A DNA stretch of 64,000 bases from Zeugodacus cucurbitae (lineage: Eukaryota; Arthropoda; Insecta; Diptera; Tephritidae), in NCBI RefSeq assembly GCF_028554725.1, contig NC_071668.1:51875732-51939731 (forward strand), written 5' to 3'. The position numbers and the translations under genes were made by a program. A model generated the notes under the pieces. It was given only the letters and a program-made list of their open reading frames with translations, did no database searches and had not been told where the DNA came from. Within the stretch, counting starts at the first letter, position 1. Every line of letters begins with the position of its first letter. Below are positions 35,118 through 46,370 of this stretch, piece after piece.

Positions 35118-35632
35118 AAACAAGTAAGGAAAGGCTAAGATCGGGTGCAACCGAACATTTTATACTCTCGCAATTTATTGCTATATTTTTATTAAGAAAA
35201 CACACTATAAATATATTTCACATATTAACCGATTTATAAACTATTAAGCTCATCGTATTTTTGAAAATCCTATAATTAGGTATTCTCATATATTCATATA
35301 TTAGGGAAGTTATGACTCGATTTTAACCTATTCTGGTAAAGAGACACACTATTGGAAGAAAAATATTTTCTCTGAATTAAATTAAGATAACTGAGAATTT
35401 ACCGAAATTTTCGGTGAAAAGTTACCATGGGGCACTGAGTTCTTCATATTCGATATTCGGGGCATTGATCTTTAGGCTAATAACTGTATTGAAAGTCCGG
35501 TATTAACTATCTAAAAATGTAGTAATCGAACTATAACTTTTTAAGGCCTCAGATACCTGACATGCGGACCTCCGTGGTTTTCCATGCTTTTTTCCAACTA
35601 ATACTTTTGAAAATAAGTATTAAAGTGTTCTC
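35118..35632 (+). repeat. R1200 repeat, 5' partial copy
   Basis: It starts AAACAAGTAAGGAAAGGC with TCGGGTGCAACCGAACATTTTA and continues with AGAGACACACTATTGG and TATTCGGGGCATTG. It ends where the BEL LTR begins at 35633, so the BEL element may have inserted into it. No continuation is recognised beyond 40121. Confidence 0.75.
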
Positions 35633-36012
35633 TGTTAGGGCTTCAAAGCTATCGTTAGTATACAATTTCAAACCTACATACCTATAGCAAATTAGCATAG
35701 CATAACAGACACATCAAAATAACAGACGCATAAAAGCACAACACTGACACACCACATTCACCCCATATGAGAACACCTCAGTAATACACCCCACAGCATA
35801 ACATAACACACCTGATCAGAAACGCAGACAAATCAACAAAAGTGGATTGACAACCCGACCATTACCTTTTTCTTACGACTTCGTGATAGAGATCGTTACA
35901 ATCGTTCGCACATTTTTGCAAATATTTTGTAATTTTATTTAGCTGGCTTATTCATTTGTGAAAACTGTGATAAATTAAAAAAAAATTGGTCTTTCGAGCC
36001 ATAAAAAAAACA
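35633..36012 (+). repeat. BEL 5' LTR
   Basis: It shares ordered blocks with the 3' LTR: AGCACAACACTGACACACCA, GATTGACAACCCGACCAT, CCTTTTTCTTACG, TTCATTTGTGAAAAC and CTTTCGA, ending ACA. It is 380 bp, about 130 bp shorter than its partner because of internal deletions. Confidence 0.72.
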
Positions 36013-36118
36013 CTAACGAAATAAATACATACAAACAGTGCTGTAAACAAAAGTGCAGTGACAAAAACGATACACATAACAATTGAAACCTATATCAAAC
36101 AGTGTATTGACAAAATGT

Positions 36119-37695
36119 ATGTGATTGGCGTTGCAACCGTTTAGCCGGTTATAGCCGAATCGACGATAGTGCGCCACCTGTCTCTCTCCTTTGCAGTTCG
36201 GCGCCAGTAGGAGATCCTTGGAGTGGAGGCCTTCCCCTTCCTCGGCTTCCTCCGGCGGGTACTGCATCGAACACTTTCAGGGCTGGAGTGTTTTCGTCCA
36301 TTCGGACAACATGACCTAGCCAGCGTAGCCGCTGTCTTTTTATTCGCTGAACTATGTCAATGTCGTCGTATAACTCGTACAGCTCATCGTTCCATCGTCT
36401 GCGGTATTCGCCGTTGCCAATGTTCTGAGGACCATAAATCTTGCGCAAAATTTTCCTCTCGAAAACTCCTAGTGTCGTCTCATCTGATGTTGACATCGTC
36501 CAAGCTTCTGCACCGTAAAGCAGGACGGGAATGATAAGTGACTTGTAGAGCTTGATTTTGGTTCGTCGAGAGAGGACTTTACTGTTCAATTGCCTACTCA
36601 GTCCAAAGTAGCACCTGTTGGCAAGAGTTATTCTGCGCTGGATTTCGAGGCTGACATTGTTCGTGTTGTTGATGCTGGTTCCCAGGTATACGAAATTATC
36701 TACGACCTCGAAGTTATGACTGTCAACAGTGACGTGGGAGCCAAGACGCGAATGCGCCGACTGTTTGTTTGATGACAGGAGATATTTCGTCTTGTCCTCA
36801 TTCACCTCCAGACCCATTCGCTTCGCCTCCTTATCCATGCGGGAAAAAGCAGAACAAACGGCGCGGTTGTTGCTTCCGATGATATCAATATCATCGGCGT
36901 ACGCCAGGAGCTGTACACTCTTGTAGAAGATTGTACCTTCTCGGTTTAGCTCTGCAGCTCTTATAATTTTTTCCAGCATCAGGTTAAAGAAGTCGCACGA
37001 TAGTGAGTCACCTTGTCTGAAACCTCGTTTGGTATCGAACGGCTCGGAGAGGTCCTTCCCAATCATGACGGAGCTTTTGGTGTTGCTCAACGTCAATTTA
37101 CACAGCCGTATTAGTTTTGCGGAGATACCAAATTCAGACATCGCGGCGTAAAGGCAACTCCTTTTCGTGCTGTCGAAAGCAGCTTTAAAATCGACAAAAA
37201 GGTGGTGTGTGTCGATCCTCTTTTCTCGGGTCTTTTCCAAGATTTGGCGCATGGTGAATATCTGGTCAGTTGTCGATTTTCCAGGTCTAAAGCCACACTG
37301 ATAAGGTCCAATCAGTTTGTTGACGGTGGGCTTTAGTCTTTCACACAATACGCTCGATAGAACCTTGTATGCGATATTTAGGAGGCTGATCCCACGGTAA
37401 TTGGCGCAGATTGTGGGATCTCCCTTTTTATGGATTGGGCAGAGCACACTGAGATTCCAATCGTCAGGCATGCTCTCTTCCGACCATATTCTGCAAAGAA
37501 GCTGATGCATGCACCTTATCAGTTCTTCGCCGCCGTATTTGAATAGTTCTGCCGGTAATCTATCGGCCCCCGCTGCTTTGTTGTTCTTCAAGCGGGTAAT
37601 TGCTATTCGAATTTCTTCATGGTCGGGTAATGGAACATCTATTCCATCGTCATCGATTGGGGGATCGGGTTCGCCATCTCCTGGTGTTGTACTTA
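36119..37695 (-). mobile_element. 5'-truncated RTE-type LINE nested in the BEL element
   Basis: The minus-strand 3' end lies at the left (GCAACGCCAATCACATAC), and the 5' end is truncated at about 37695. The body is a reverse transcriptase. BEL leader sequence flanks it on both sides, so it inserted after the BEL element. A target duplication could not be fixed with confidence. Confidence 0.75.
36149..37682 (-). pseudogene. RTE-type reverse transcriptase, 5'-truncated with shifted C-terminus
   Basis: A long open frame with no native ATG carries RT motifs in order: NNKAAGADRLPAELF, PDDWNLSVLCPIHKKGD, NYRGISLLNIAYK, YQCGFRPGKSTTDQI, LFVDFKAAFDS, GFRQGDSLS and the catalytic LLAYADDIDIIG, then the C-terminal region with RWLGHVVRMDENTPAL. 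After GRGRPPL the frame shifts relative to other copies and ends. The endonuclease half is absent. RTE assignment is from overall type; CR1-like is less likely. It is the best preserved of at least six related fragments here. Confidence 0.85.
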
Positions 37696-37982
37696 TTTAT
37701 AAATATATCAGTATTAATTACAAAATACAAATATTGTACATATCTTGTACATATATTGTATATTCAAAATCCACATTGGCAAATATTTTTCGAGACGAAT
37801 AACTACGTCTTGTTATAAATTTATTCGGAAATAAAAAATCCCATATTCACCAAAAAGAGTACGGTTGACTGATATTATCAGTGTACACTGTAAAAAATAT
37901 TTTACTAATTTCATATTTTCTAAATGAACACAGCTTCAAAAGTATCTTTTATAAATCTACTAAACTTCAAAAAATACCAAAA

Positions 37983-39335
37983 ATGATTTCTGATGAAACA
38001 AGTCCATGTACACCAGAAGCTACATGCTCAAAACAGGGTGCTATAAAGCAAATAAGCATTTCATATTCCAAATTTATTTCTGAAAGTGACGTTCTTATAA
38101 GCTACTGCACTCGATTTTCATCTTTACCGATTGAAGACCACTCTAAATCGTTATTAGAAGTAAAAAACGAAAGTCTTCACGAATTGTGGACACGTCTCCA
38201 AGCTGCATATGACGCTATATCACTAGTACATTTAAAAACAACTTACGTCAAATATGAGAGTTGTTTAGACCTGTTTAATGAGACAAAAGCTATGATCTCC
38301 GATCAATTACAACTTAAAAATATAAGTGCACCTACTCCCCAACCGAGAGTAGAGTTGCCACAAGTACAAGCGCCAGAGGCAAGTAGAGGCATCCATTTCG
38401 AGGTGCCAGCATGTGACACAGAAATATTTGATGGAAGTTATGAACAATGGCCGTCCTTCCGGGACATGTTTACAACCAAGTACATAAACCATCCCAAATT
38501 AACACAAGCGCAAAAACTGTATCACTTGCGATACAAAACTAAGGGTCAAGCAGGCATAATAGTCAAATCGTTCGCATTAAATGACGAAAACTTCAATTTC
38601 GCTTGGGAAGCTCTGAATATAAAATGCGAAAATGAAAAATTTATAGCCGATAAACAAATGGAGATATTAAATAACTTGCCTCAAATGGAAAAAGAAATAA
38701 GAAAAATACAATTCAAAGAAGCGCAAAAATCAAAATGCAGAAATGAAAGAGAATTGGTCGAAAAACAAGTCAAGATATTACTGAACTTGCCTAGAATGCG
38801 AAAAACAACGAGTGCAGAATTTAATAAAGTTCTTTCCGCTGTTACTAATTGTTTGTTCATTCTGTCGACACTAAATGTTTCCACACACAGTTGGGACCCT
38901 ATACTGGTATATGTCTGCACCGCAGCATTACCAGCAGAATCAATACTTTTGTGGGAGCAATCGCTCCCCTCACGAAAAAAATGCCCAACATGGCAACAAA
39001 TGAAAGACTTTCTAACTGCCCAATATGAAATAGCGCAAATAGTAGAAGCAAGTAGAAATAGAAGCTCTTTGAAAATACAATCATTCACAACTGAACGCCA
39101 TAAATATACGTCATGTGAACTTTGTGCAAAAGTACATAAACTAAAATTTTGCAAAAAATTAAAAAAATTAAATATTATCGAAAGAAATAATTTTGTAAGA
39201 GCAAAAAGGCTTTGTATAAATTGCTTGTCACATGCGCATACACTTAAAGATTGCCAAAGCAAATATAATTGCGTCTATTGCCGGAAAAGACACCATTCTA
39301 TGCTTCACTATTGCACGTTTTCGAGCTCACATTAA
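37983..39335 (+). CDS. BEL/Pao Gag polyprotein, 450 aa
   Basis: The first in-frame ATG is at 37983 (the frame is open upstream to 37881 without an ATG). The region at about residues 110-200 (FEVPACDTEIFDGSYEQWPS, FRDMFTTKYINHPKLTQAQK, NENFNFAWEALNIKC-like) is the DUF1759-type Gag domain typical of BEL/Pao elements. Cysteine/histidine motifs lie near the C-terminus (CELCAKVHKLKFC, CINCLSHAHTLKDC, CVYCRKRHHSMLHYC). Gag forms the particle and binds element RNA. The frame has no stops, yet pol is missing downstream, which is unusual for simple decay. Confidence 0.8.
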   Translation: MISDETSPCTPEATCSKQGAIKQISISYSKFISESDVLISYCTRFSSLPIEDHSKSLLEVKNESLHELWTRLQAAYDAISLVHLKTTYVKYESCLDLFNETKAMISDQLQLKNISAPTPQPRVELPQVQAPEASRGIHFEVPACDTEIFDGSYEQWPSFRDMFTTKYINHPKLTQAQKLYHLRYKTKGQAGIIVKSFALNDENFNFAWEALNIKCENEKFIADKQMEILNNLPQMEKEIRKIQFKEAQKSKCRNERELVEKQVKILLNLPRMRKTTSAEFNKVLSAVTNCLFILSTLNVSTHSWDPILVYVCTAALPAESILLWEQSLPSRKKCPTWQQMKDFLTAQYEIAQIVEASRNRSSLKIQSFTTERHKYTSCELCAKVHKLKFCKKLKKLNIIERNNFVRAKRLCINCLSHAHTLKDCQSKYNCVYCRKRHHSMLHYCTFSSSH

Positions 39336-39610
39336 AAGCGCTTATACAAAAAGAGCCACGAGCTTGGTTAAAACACGAAGTCCCGAAATCGGCTAAGAAA
39401 CACTCATTAAAAACTCAAAAGCTACACAGCGAAATACAAATGGTATGGTACCTAATCCATGAAAAAATTCACTTGTTCCACAACATTAGCATCTTTCTAT
39501 GTACATATATGCAAAAAATAAAAAACAACACCGCTTTTTACTCCTACAGCACCCAGAAACAAATCGAAGAATCATCTACTGGGCTTGGTATTCGCCTAGG
39601 GATGCTGGGA

Positions 39611-40121
39611 TGTTAAATAAGCATAAGCCGCACATTACATATACTCATACACAAAAATCTACACCTCACAACACTGTCACACCACATCCATCACATCATG
39701 AGAAGCACAACACTGACACACCACATTCACCCCAGCTGAGAAAACCACACACGATGACACCACATTAATACACCACACATGTTAACACAACACAGTCGAT
39801 CACGAACTCACAACAATCAACAAAAATGGATTAACAACCCGACCATATCCTTTTTCTCACGTATTCGTGATCGCGATCATAAGCCGTTCACCGCAGCCCA
39901 TATATTCGCTTATCAACATTTCGGAGATTGTCTTTTAATTACTTCTGTTCGCTCATTTTTTGAAATAATTTGTAAAAATACTATTGAAATATAATAAAAT
40001 AATACATAATTAATTTACATTTTCTTAAACATTTCGCGGGCTTTTTCATTTGTGAAACGTGTGGTAAATTAATCAAAATTAAAAAAAAAATCAATGTTTC
40101 TTTCGATAAACTGAAAATACA
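39611..40121 (+). repeat. BEL 3' LTR
   Basis: It is 511 bp, begins TGTTAAATAAGC and ends GAAAATACA. The first part is rich in ACACCACA-like words. The rest matches the 5' LTR with many substitutions and indels. Confidence 0.72.
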
Positions 40122-41660
40122 CGTATCATGTACTGAGGAGAAGAATAAAAATTGACCACTATTTTTAAAGTTTTCTTAAAGGATTTTTTATATTGAATTT
40201 TATGTACATATGGGCATTTTAGCACCACAGACAAAATATTAAACATTATTAGAATTACAAAGTTTTTGCATATTTCCAGAGGAAAATATTTAAATTTATT
40301 TATATTAAATTAATTTTAAATTAAATAACCAATTACGGAATATACGAAAGCCAAGTCGCATAGGAGCTACTTTTCTCATTTCGATTTTTAAAGAATCATA
40401 GCATGTATTAATTTTTACTTTGTGTAAAACCTTTATAAGGGTACAAAGAGCAAAATAACATGCATAAGAAGGCATGCGATTGTAAATAACTGTAAGTTTT
40501 TTTGAAAATTTTAAGTCAAACGGTTAATTTGTATGCAATTAAAATAACAAAAGCCTTGTTAAAAAATCTGAAGATTTGTGATTTTGGTAACTACTTAAAA
40601 TAGGTCACGTGTGACATCGCAAGTGTGGAGTTCAAAAATTGAAAATTATTTTTTGTCTTTTAAAATTAACTCAAGTATGTAAATAGATACATTTAAATTA
40701 ATTATTTACATATGAGCAAAAACCGCACTTTAAATTCAACTAAATAGCTATTTTAATAGATTTTTGCGAAAATTATAGGCTTACAAATCAAAACAAGAGT
40801 GCTCATTTTAACAATGACAAGCTAACTTAAACTAAACTAAAATTAAGAAATCCTTTAGTTGCTTTTCTAAAATATACATTTTTTTGAAGATAACTGCTCT
40901 CAATTTAAAAAGAAGTTTATATTTTCAAGCCTGGTTGATTTTATAAAATAATTAAAAGGCTCTTCATTAGAATAGAATTTGTTTGGAATGTCCGGCAGAT
41001 AACGAAATCCAAAATTTTTTTATATCCGAGAATAGCATTTTCTGAAATAAAAACTGTATTTCACTATAATTTCATAATACAATAATATTTTAATTTCATA
41101 ATATAGAATTTTTGTTGTGTTTATCGTTGGATGTTAGTTAAAATAAATAAATACATTTACTACTTTTTTAAGCAATTTTATTGGACTTGTTGTTAAATAA
41201 TTACGTATTATAACAACAAAATCAACATAAAAATTATGATGGAAAAAAATGTACCGTGCGAATGTGATAAATATTTAATTAAAAAAAAAAACAAAAAAAT
41301 ATTTTTGCATGAAACTCATACCAATTTTAAAGGCATCAATGCGCAACATTTTACCATCAAAAACATTTTAATATTGCCTCACAATTTTTTTTAGTTGAAA
41401 TGTGTGCGATTGTCGCGTTCGACATGGCGAAATGTGCATATGTTTAATTAGATCCCAAAAACCACTTTAAAAACACTTAAAATTTTTGTTTTGGATCAAT
41501 GGTTGATGAGTGATAAATAGAGCAGTTTGGAAACTCGTGTCGAAGGCAGCAATAAAAAAATTATCCTGAGTCGCCGTTTGGAAAGGAAAAAAGAAGTTAC
41601 AAATACTTTTAAATAAAATTGTGTTAAAGTTTAAATATCAACTTTAAACATATATTTTTT
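40122..41660. other. Gene-free AT-rich stretch
   Basis: Very AT-rich with no plausible frame, element end or RNA gene. Nothing else is seen. Confidence 0.45.
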
Positions 41661-41669
41661 TTAAATTAA

Positions 41670-41895
41670 CGATTTTTAGACTTTTGCGTCTTTTAAGTTT
41701 GCCAGACATGACTCCGTGTGACATTTGCTTATTTCCAAAAATAAAGAGATCCTTAAAGAGTCGTCCTTTTATAAGCATCCGAGAAATTTTCGAGTGTGAG
41801 AAGTATTTCGACGACTGGAAGAAGCGCTGTCATAAGTGCATATTACGGAATAGAGACTATTTTGAAGGCAACATCATTGATGTAAACGAATAAAA
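41670..41895 (+). pseudogene. Mariner transposase C-terminal fragment
   Basis: The plus frame reads LPDMTPCDICLFPKIKRSLK, SRPFISIREIFECEKYFDDW and KKRCHKCILRNRDYFEGNII, ending at a stop at 41893. This is the mariner tail after the last catalytic aspartate (the P-D-M-T-P-C-D motif is visible). The N-terminal catalytic part is absent. Confidence 0.82.
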
Positions 41896-42492
41896 AAGAC
41901 ATGAAAATCAATGAGAAAACGCTGTTTTAATCCTAAAAAATTTAATATGGAATATTGTGAAAAAGCTCAAACTCAGCATGTATTAAAAACATTTTAAATA
42001 TCAATAATTTGGTTGAGATAGAATAATGGTGAGTTTTAAAAGGGTTTTGCTGTTTTTTTCATTACATTACTTCGAAAACTTTTCATATAACATCTACTAA
42101 GAAATCCATTGTGCATCACCTCTCTGCTGGAAACTCTTCGAAAACTTAAGGTTCAAAGCTCTGAGTAGTTTTTATCCATAAGAAACTTAATTTGCATAAA
42201 TAATTTCATTTATTTTTCAATGTTTTTGAATTGGTATGTGTAGCAATGAATATCAAAGTGAGGCTCAGAGCCATTATATCGAGTATGTAAGTATGTATTT
42301 TATTGTAAGAGTCTGTGTGTATAATTCTGCTATATGGTTCAATATGTATGTACATGCGCGTGTGTGTGTATGTGTTGTGGAATGTAAATGCAGATGCTTT
42401 ACAGAATTGTTTATATAAATAAAATGTATGCGGATGCGAGAATATATATGTATTAATGCGTGTCACTACTCCTGCCCAACAGCAGTCAACTT
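41896..42492. other. 3' flank of cuticle gene 3
   Basis: It contains the 3' UTR of the minus-strand cuticle gene. Inverse AATAAA (TTTATT) occurs at about 42209. GTGTGT/CATGCG short repeats lie near 42300-42375. Confidence 0.4.
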
Positions 42493-42895
42493 TTAGTGAT
42501 GTAACGGCAACTGACGGATTACTGGCACTTCCCGATGTACTTGAGCGGTGAAGCCCAACAATGGATCGGCATTGTATTCCACAACACGACGCTGACCATC
42601 GGGTTCAATCAGCGAGTAACGCCCTGTTACATAATCGCCGTGACGATGCTCGAACTGATCCTTCACATCGCCGGTGTGCGTGTCATGCACGGAATAGTGG
42701 AACTCATACTGCGGTGGGGTATGCTCCTCCAATTCGATGGGGATCGGAACACCATGTCCAATTAGACCTGCGCTGCTGGTGGCAAAGTAGCTGACGGCGA
42801 GCAAAGTGAGAGCAAGCTGCAAAGGAAAGAACCGTTGTAAGTTATATTTATACAGTTTCATTAAAGGAATATATTTTACTAACGATGGCTTTCAT
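42493..42895 (-). CDS. RR-2 cuticular protein, 111 aa
   Basis: Exons are 42884-42895 (MKAI) and 42493-42816, with a 67-bp phase-0 intron (GTTAGT donor, TTTGCAG acceptor). The joined start MKAILALTLLAVSYFATSSA is a signal peptide. The RR-2 domain follows (about residues 38-100: YEFHYSVHDTHTGDVKDQFE, GDYVTGRYSLIEPDGQRRVV, YNADPLLGFTAQV), then a very short tail ending LPLHH. Position and structure place it in the same local family as the genes at 21374 and 33520. An open frame extends upstream into the intron, but the splice sites and signal peptide favour the two-exon model. Confidence 0.93.
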
Positions 42896-43001
42896 ATTGT
42901 TTGTGTTCGTTTTCTTTTGTTTAATTAATCACTCTTCAGTACTGCTACTGCTACTTCAATTGTCTCGCTGTTTCTAATGCTGTTTGCCCAGACTGTTGTG
43001 G

Positions 43002-43009
43002 CTTTTATA
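43002..43009 (-). promoter_or_regulatory. TATA box of cuticle gene 3
   Basis: The minus strand reads TATAAAAG about 107 bp before the ATG, the same arrangement as in the other two cuticle genes. Confidence 0.65.
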
Positions 43010-43750
43010 CTCACTTGTCGCATGAAGTCGGCCATATGAATATGATACGCATGCGCATGTGCAAGACATCTTCCGCCCAACACTAGTAGCATAGCCATTG
43101 GCCGCCCTTTATGCTACACCATGCATTGTTGTTGCTGCTGCCCTATTGAGCTGCATTCAACGCGCTGTCGCGTAATTGTCACCGGATCCAACTGCCGGTC
43201 GGTACTCCTGCAATGCTTTTTGATTTGGTAATATTACGCAAATTAAAGTAAAAAAAATTTAATATCAAATATAAAGCACATAAAAAGGGAAATAAACTTA
43301 AAATTTGTACTAATACGCTTTTCGGCGTTCACTTACTTACAGTGGAGGGTATAGAAATGTGACAAAGTGAAGACATATTATATTTATTATAACAATAATT
43401 TATGAAATAAGATTGCTTAGCAGAAAGAAATAATTCTAAAATTTTCTGTAACAGGAAACCTATTTTGGGAAAGGGTACACTACGAATCCCCTTCTGTGAT
43501 GGAAAGCACACCTGATAGCCCGTTCTATGTAACCGGACGAGATCCGAGATTTTATCCGAAAAAGTACTATCAATATTTTTTGCCTCATCAACAAATCCTC
43601 TAATCAAATATTTTGTTAAAAGTGATCTTTATCCTTACACCGACGTTTTAAAAAATATGACCCTTTTAGCCCATTCTAAGCAAACTTGTCTTACGAAATT
43701 AATTCTCATCGGTTGTTATATGTATAATAAATAAGTAATGGAGGGGTGTA
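43010..43750. other. Upstream region of cuticle gene 3
   Basis: No gene seen. A moderately GC-rich part (43020-43215) next to the promoter may be regulatory. Confidence 0.35.
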
Positions 43751-43754
43751 ATAG

Positions 43755-45061
43755 AATCAAAAACAATATCGAAACTACTCGACCAATTTCATAAAATTCG
43801 GTTCATAATATCTTCCTGGCTTCCCAATGATATGTTGTGAAAATAGGCCAAATTGGTTCACAACCACGCCTACTTCTTATATACCAGAACTTTTGAGTCG
43901 ATCTGAAACGTTAACTTTACAATATACAAATTAAGCACTAGTGAAGATATCGGAATAGAACTTTGCATAAATACTGCGCTTATAGTGTGGCAGCCCTTTT
44001 CTAAAAATCCCCGAAATCGGACCAGAGGTTTTCAAGGCCCTATATATCGAACATGAGGACCCCAGTGCTTCTAATAATTTTTTTTATCGAAAATATAGGT
44101 AAGTCTCTCAGATATTTTGAAGAAATTCAATATTATATACAGTTAGAATTTTCAAAAAATCTATTTTTTTTATTTCATTTTCTTAATGTACATATATTTA
44201 AGAATACACACAGAAAATTTCATATCGTTCCGGTGAATATTTTCAAAGTTACAAGCAAATGAAAAATTTGAAAAGGCGTTTCAGAGTGCTTTTAAGTACA
44301 AGGTCCAAACTTTAAACGCGTTTTTCTCAAAATGGTGTTTTCAAAGTCGGTGACCAACATTACTCGAAAACGGCTAGACCGATTAGTCTCAAATTTTAAC
44401 ACGACCTTCTTAAATATATTTTTTAGTAATTAATCGTAGATTTTTTCTCTCCGATAAATATATTTTTTTTTTTATAAACAATTTAAGGCCGAAATTTCGG
44501 TGAAAAATCGATTTTTTTTTTTTAGAAACCGCCATTTTGTCAAAAAATTTTATTTTGCTTATTCCTTCGATTAATTACTAGATTCAACATTATTTTAACG
44601 AAATCTGTTTGGTTTTTTAATTTCGGATGATCCAGTTCCGAGATATAGTGGTCACCGCAAAACGTCTTTTTTGAGAGGAGCTCCTGGAGATCAGCTGTAG
44701 CTCATTTTCAAATAAATATTTTTACTAAAACTAAGTCTTAAAATACAGTTAAAAGATACCATAAAATGTGTATAAATTTTTGGATCAATAAATTAAAAAG
44801 TTTTCTCAGAAAAAATTCTGGAAAATTCACTTTTTTTCGGCCGTCTAACTGTATATAACCCCTTAATATGTCTACATGCCGAAAATGGGTGAAATCGGGT
44901 CATAACTTCACCTAGCTCCCATATACCTAATATTAGGCTTTCCAACTTTCAATGGACTTTATACCGCATATATGACGAATATGTGAGTCAAATTGTGTGT
45001 TATATTAATAAAATTAAATAAATAAATTGCGAGAGTATAAAATAGGCCTTCCTTACTTGTT
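43755..45061 (-). repeat. R1200 dispersed repeat, copy 6, split by a MITE
   Basis: Minus-strand copy from ACTACTCGACCAATTTC (about 43780) to AACAAGTAAGGAAGGCC at 45061. The GTTCGGGTGCAACCGAAC hairpin has been deleted between TATAAAAT and AGGCCTTCC. A 712-bp TA-inserting element splits it at 44140-44851. Confidence 0.78.
44140..44851. mobile_element. TA-flanked MITE-like element inside R1200
   Basis: It begins CAGTTAGA and ends TCTAACTG, with TA on both sides (44138-44139, 44852-44853), as for Tc1/mariner-type insertions. Beyond 8 bp the inverted repeats are imperfect. The interior has no coding frame. R1200 sequence resumes on both sides. Confidence 0.65.
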
Positions 45062-46370
45062 TTATTTTACTTTTACAACTCTTTTACATCTTTTACTTAC
45101 TTACTTTTCAAAGTGTTCATATTTCAAAAGCCAGCGCTGTATATACGCATATTTTAGTACATAAATTATGCAATTTTGAAAAAATTACATATTTGTACCA
45201 TTGTCTGCTAATATACTAGTACTATGCATGCAAATAAGTTTATTTATATAGGTGTAATACACACAGATTAGTGAATGCTGTTGTTGCTAGGCCGTCTGCC
45301 GGGCATAGTATGGAAATTAGACATGTACCTAAGTATAATGCAAACTGTAAGGAAATGCCATAGAGCACAGTATCGTCGAGGGATATCAAATTCGTTGACA
45401 AATCCGAAAGTCAGTCAGCTGGTAACTGTCAAGAGTTAGTAGCGGCAACTCTATTGGTCTCTTGGTAATCAGCTGGTTTGACAAGTACTCACAACAATTG
45501 CCGTTGAATTTGGAATTTAAAAGTCAAAGTAAAACAGTTGAATTGGCTTAATGATATCACATTTCTATGCAGCGGCTTCAACACATAAATAAAATGTAAT
45601 GATAATAAAACTGAGAATTAGGAAATTATACTTACTTATCTATAAGCTTGTGAGCCTTTCTCGTGCGCGGTGCGTTGTTCCACTTTCAGCTTTTGTTGGT
45701 TAAATAAAACAAATTGTTGTTGTACAGTTTTGTTGTAATATTTTTTATTATTTTACAGTTTTCGAAATTAAATTAAGTACACATTTACAAATACATACAT
45801 ACATATAATTATTGTTATTGTTGTTTGCGCACATAAATTCATTTGCATTAACAGTTTTTTCATTGAGTTACCCGATTTTTCGTGTAAGTTTGTACAAATG
45901 TAATGCTAGTATTTAGTTTATTTGGTATTTTACAATTTACTGCAAGTTTAAATGGTACATAGTGTCTCACACACATTTCTTGCTGTTGATGTATTTAGAA
46001 AAAATACCTATCATATGTGCCTGTGTGTTCTGTGCTAATGCAATTTGAGAACATTCATTATTTTACTTGCTCTTTAGAATTTTCATTTAGTTTATCACAG
46101 CACAAACTTTTGTATGACAATTTAGCTCATACAATTCCTCGCCATTTTCCCGCTACTGCTTTGGTTGCTTTCTTTAACTTTCTTTTAGATTTCTTTGTTA
46201 AATAATCTTCTCTTCTTTATGCCTAATTGTTAAGGTACGCTGTATTCCATTCGGAACTGTTTTTATCGCTGAGTCCATTTAGTATTTTCTTCTCAAGCAA
46301 AGAGCCTAGAAACGTGAGTAAAAGAAAAAATTTATTTGTAGTGTTATTTAATATTTAATCAGTATAATTT
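45062..46370. other. Gene-free stretch
   Basis: AT-rich with CATA repeats (about 45795-45810). No coding frame or element was recognised. Confidence 0.4.

Larger units (their letters stand above)
35633..40121 (+). mobile_element. BEL/Pao LTR retrotransposon, gag only, with nested RTE insertion
   Basis: Two related LTRs (35633-36012 and 39611-40121) begin TGTTA and end ACA. They enclose an open BEL/Pao gag frame. A block GATGCTGGGA stands just before the 3' LTR. Between gag and the 3' LTR only about 275 bp remain, with no protease, RT, RNase H or integrase, so pol has been lost. A minus-strand RTE-type element sits between the 5' LTR and gag (36119-37695). The LTRs differ considerably in sequence and length and no target duplication is evident, so the insertion is old or recombined. 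Confidence 0.75.

Noticed and set aside
38681..39262. 193-codon minus-strand frame
   Set aside because: It is a shadow of the BEL gag frame on the opposite strand, with no recognisable motif of its own.
39640..39800. ACACCACA-rich words as a possible CRISPR or satellite array
   Set aside because: The units are irregular, and the region is part of a BEL LTR with a counterpart at 35740-35820.
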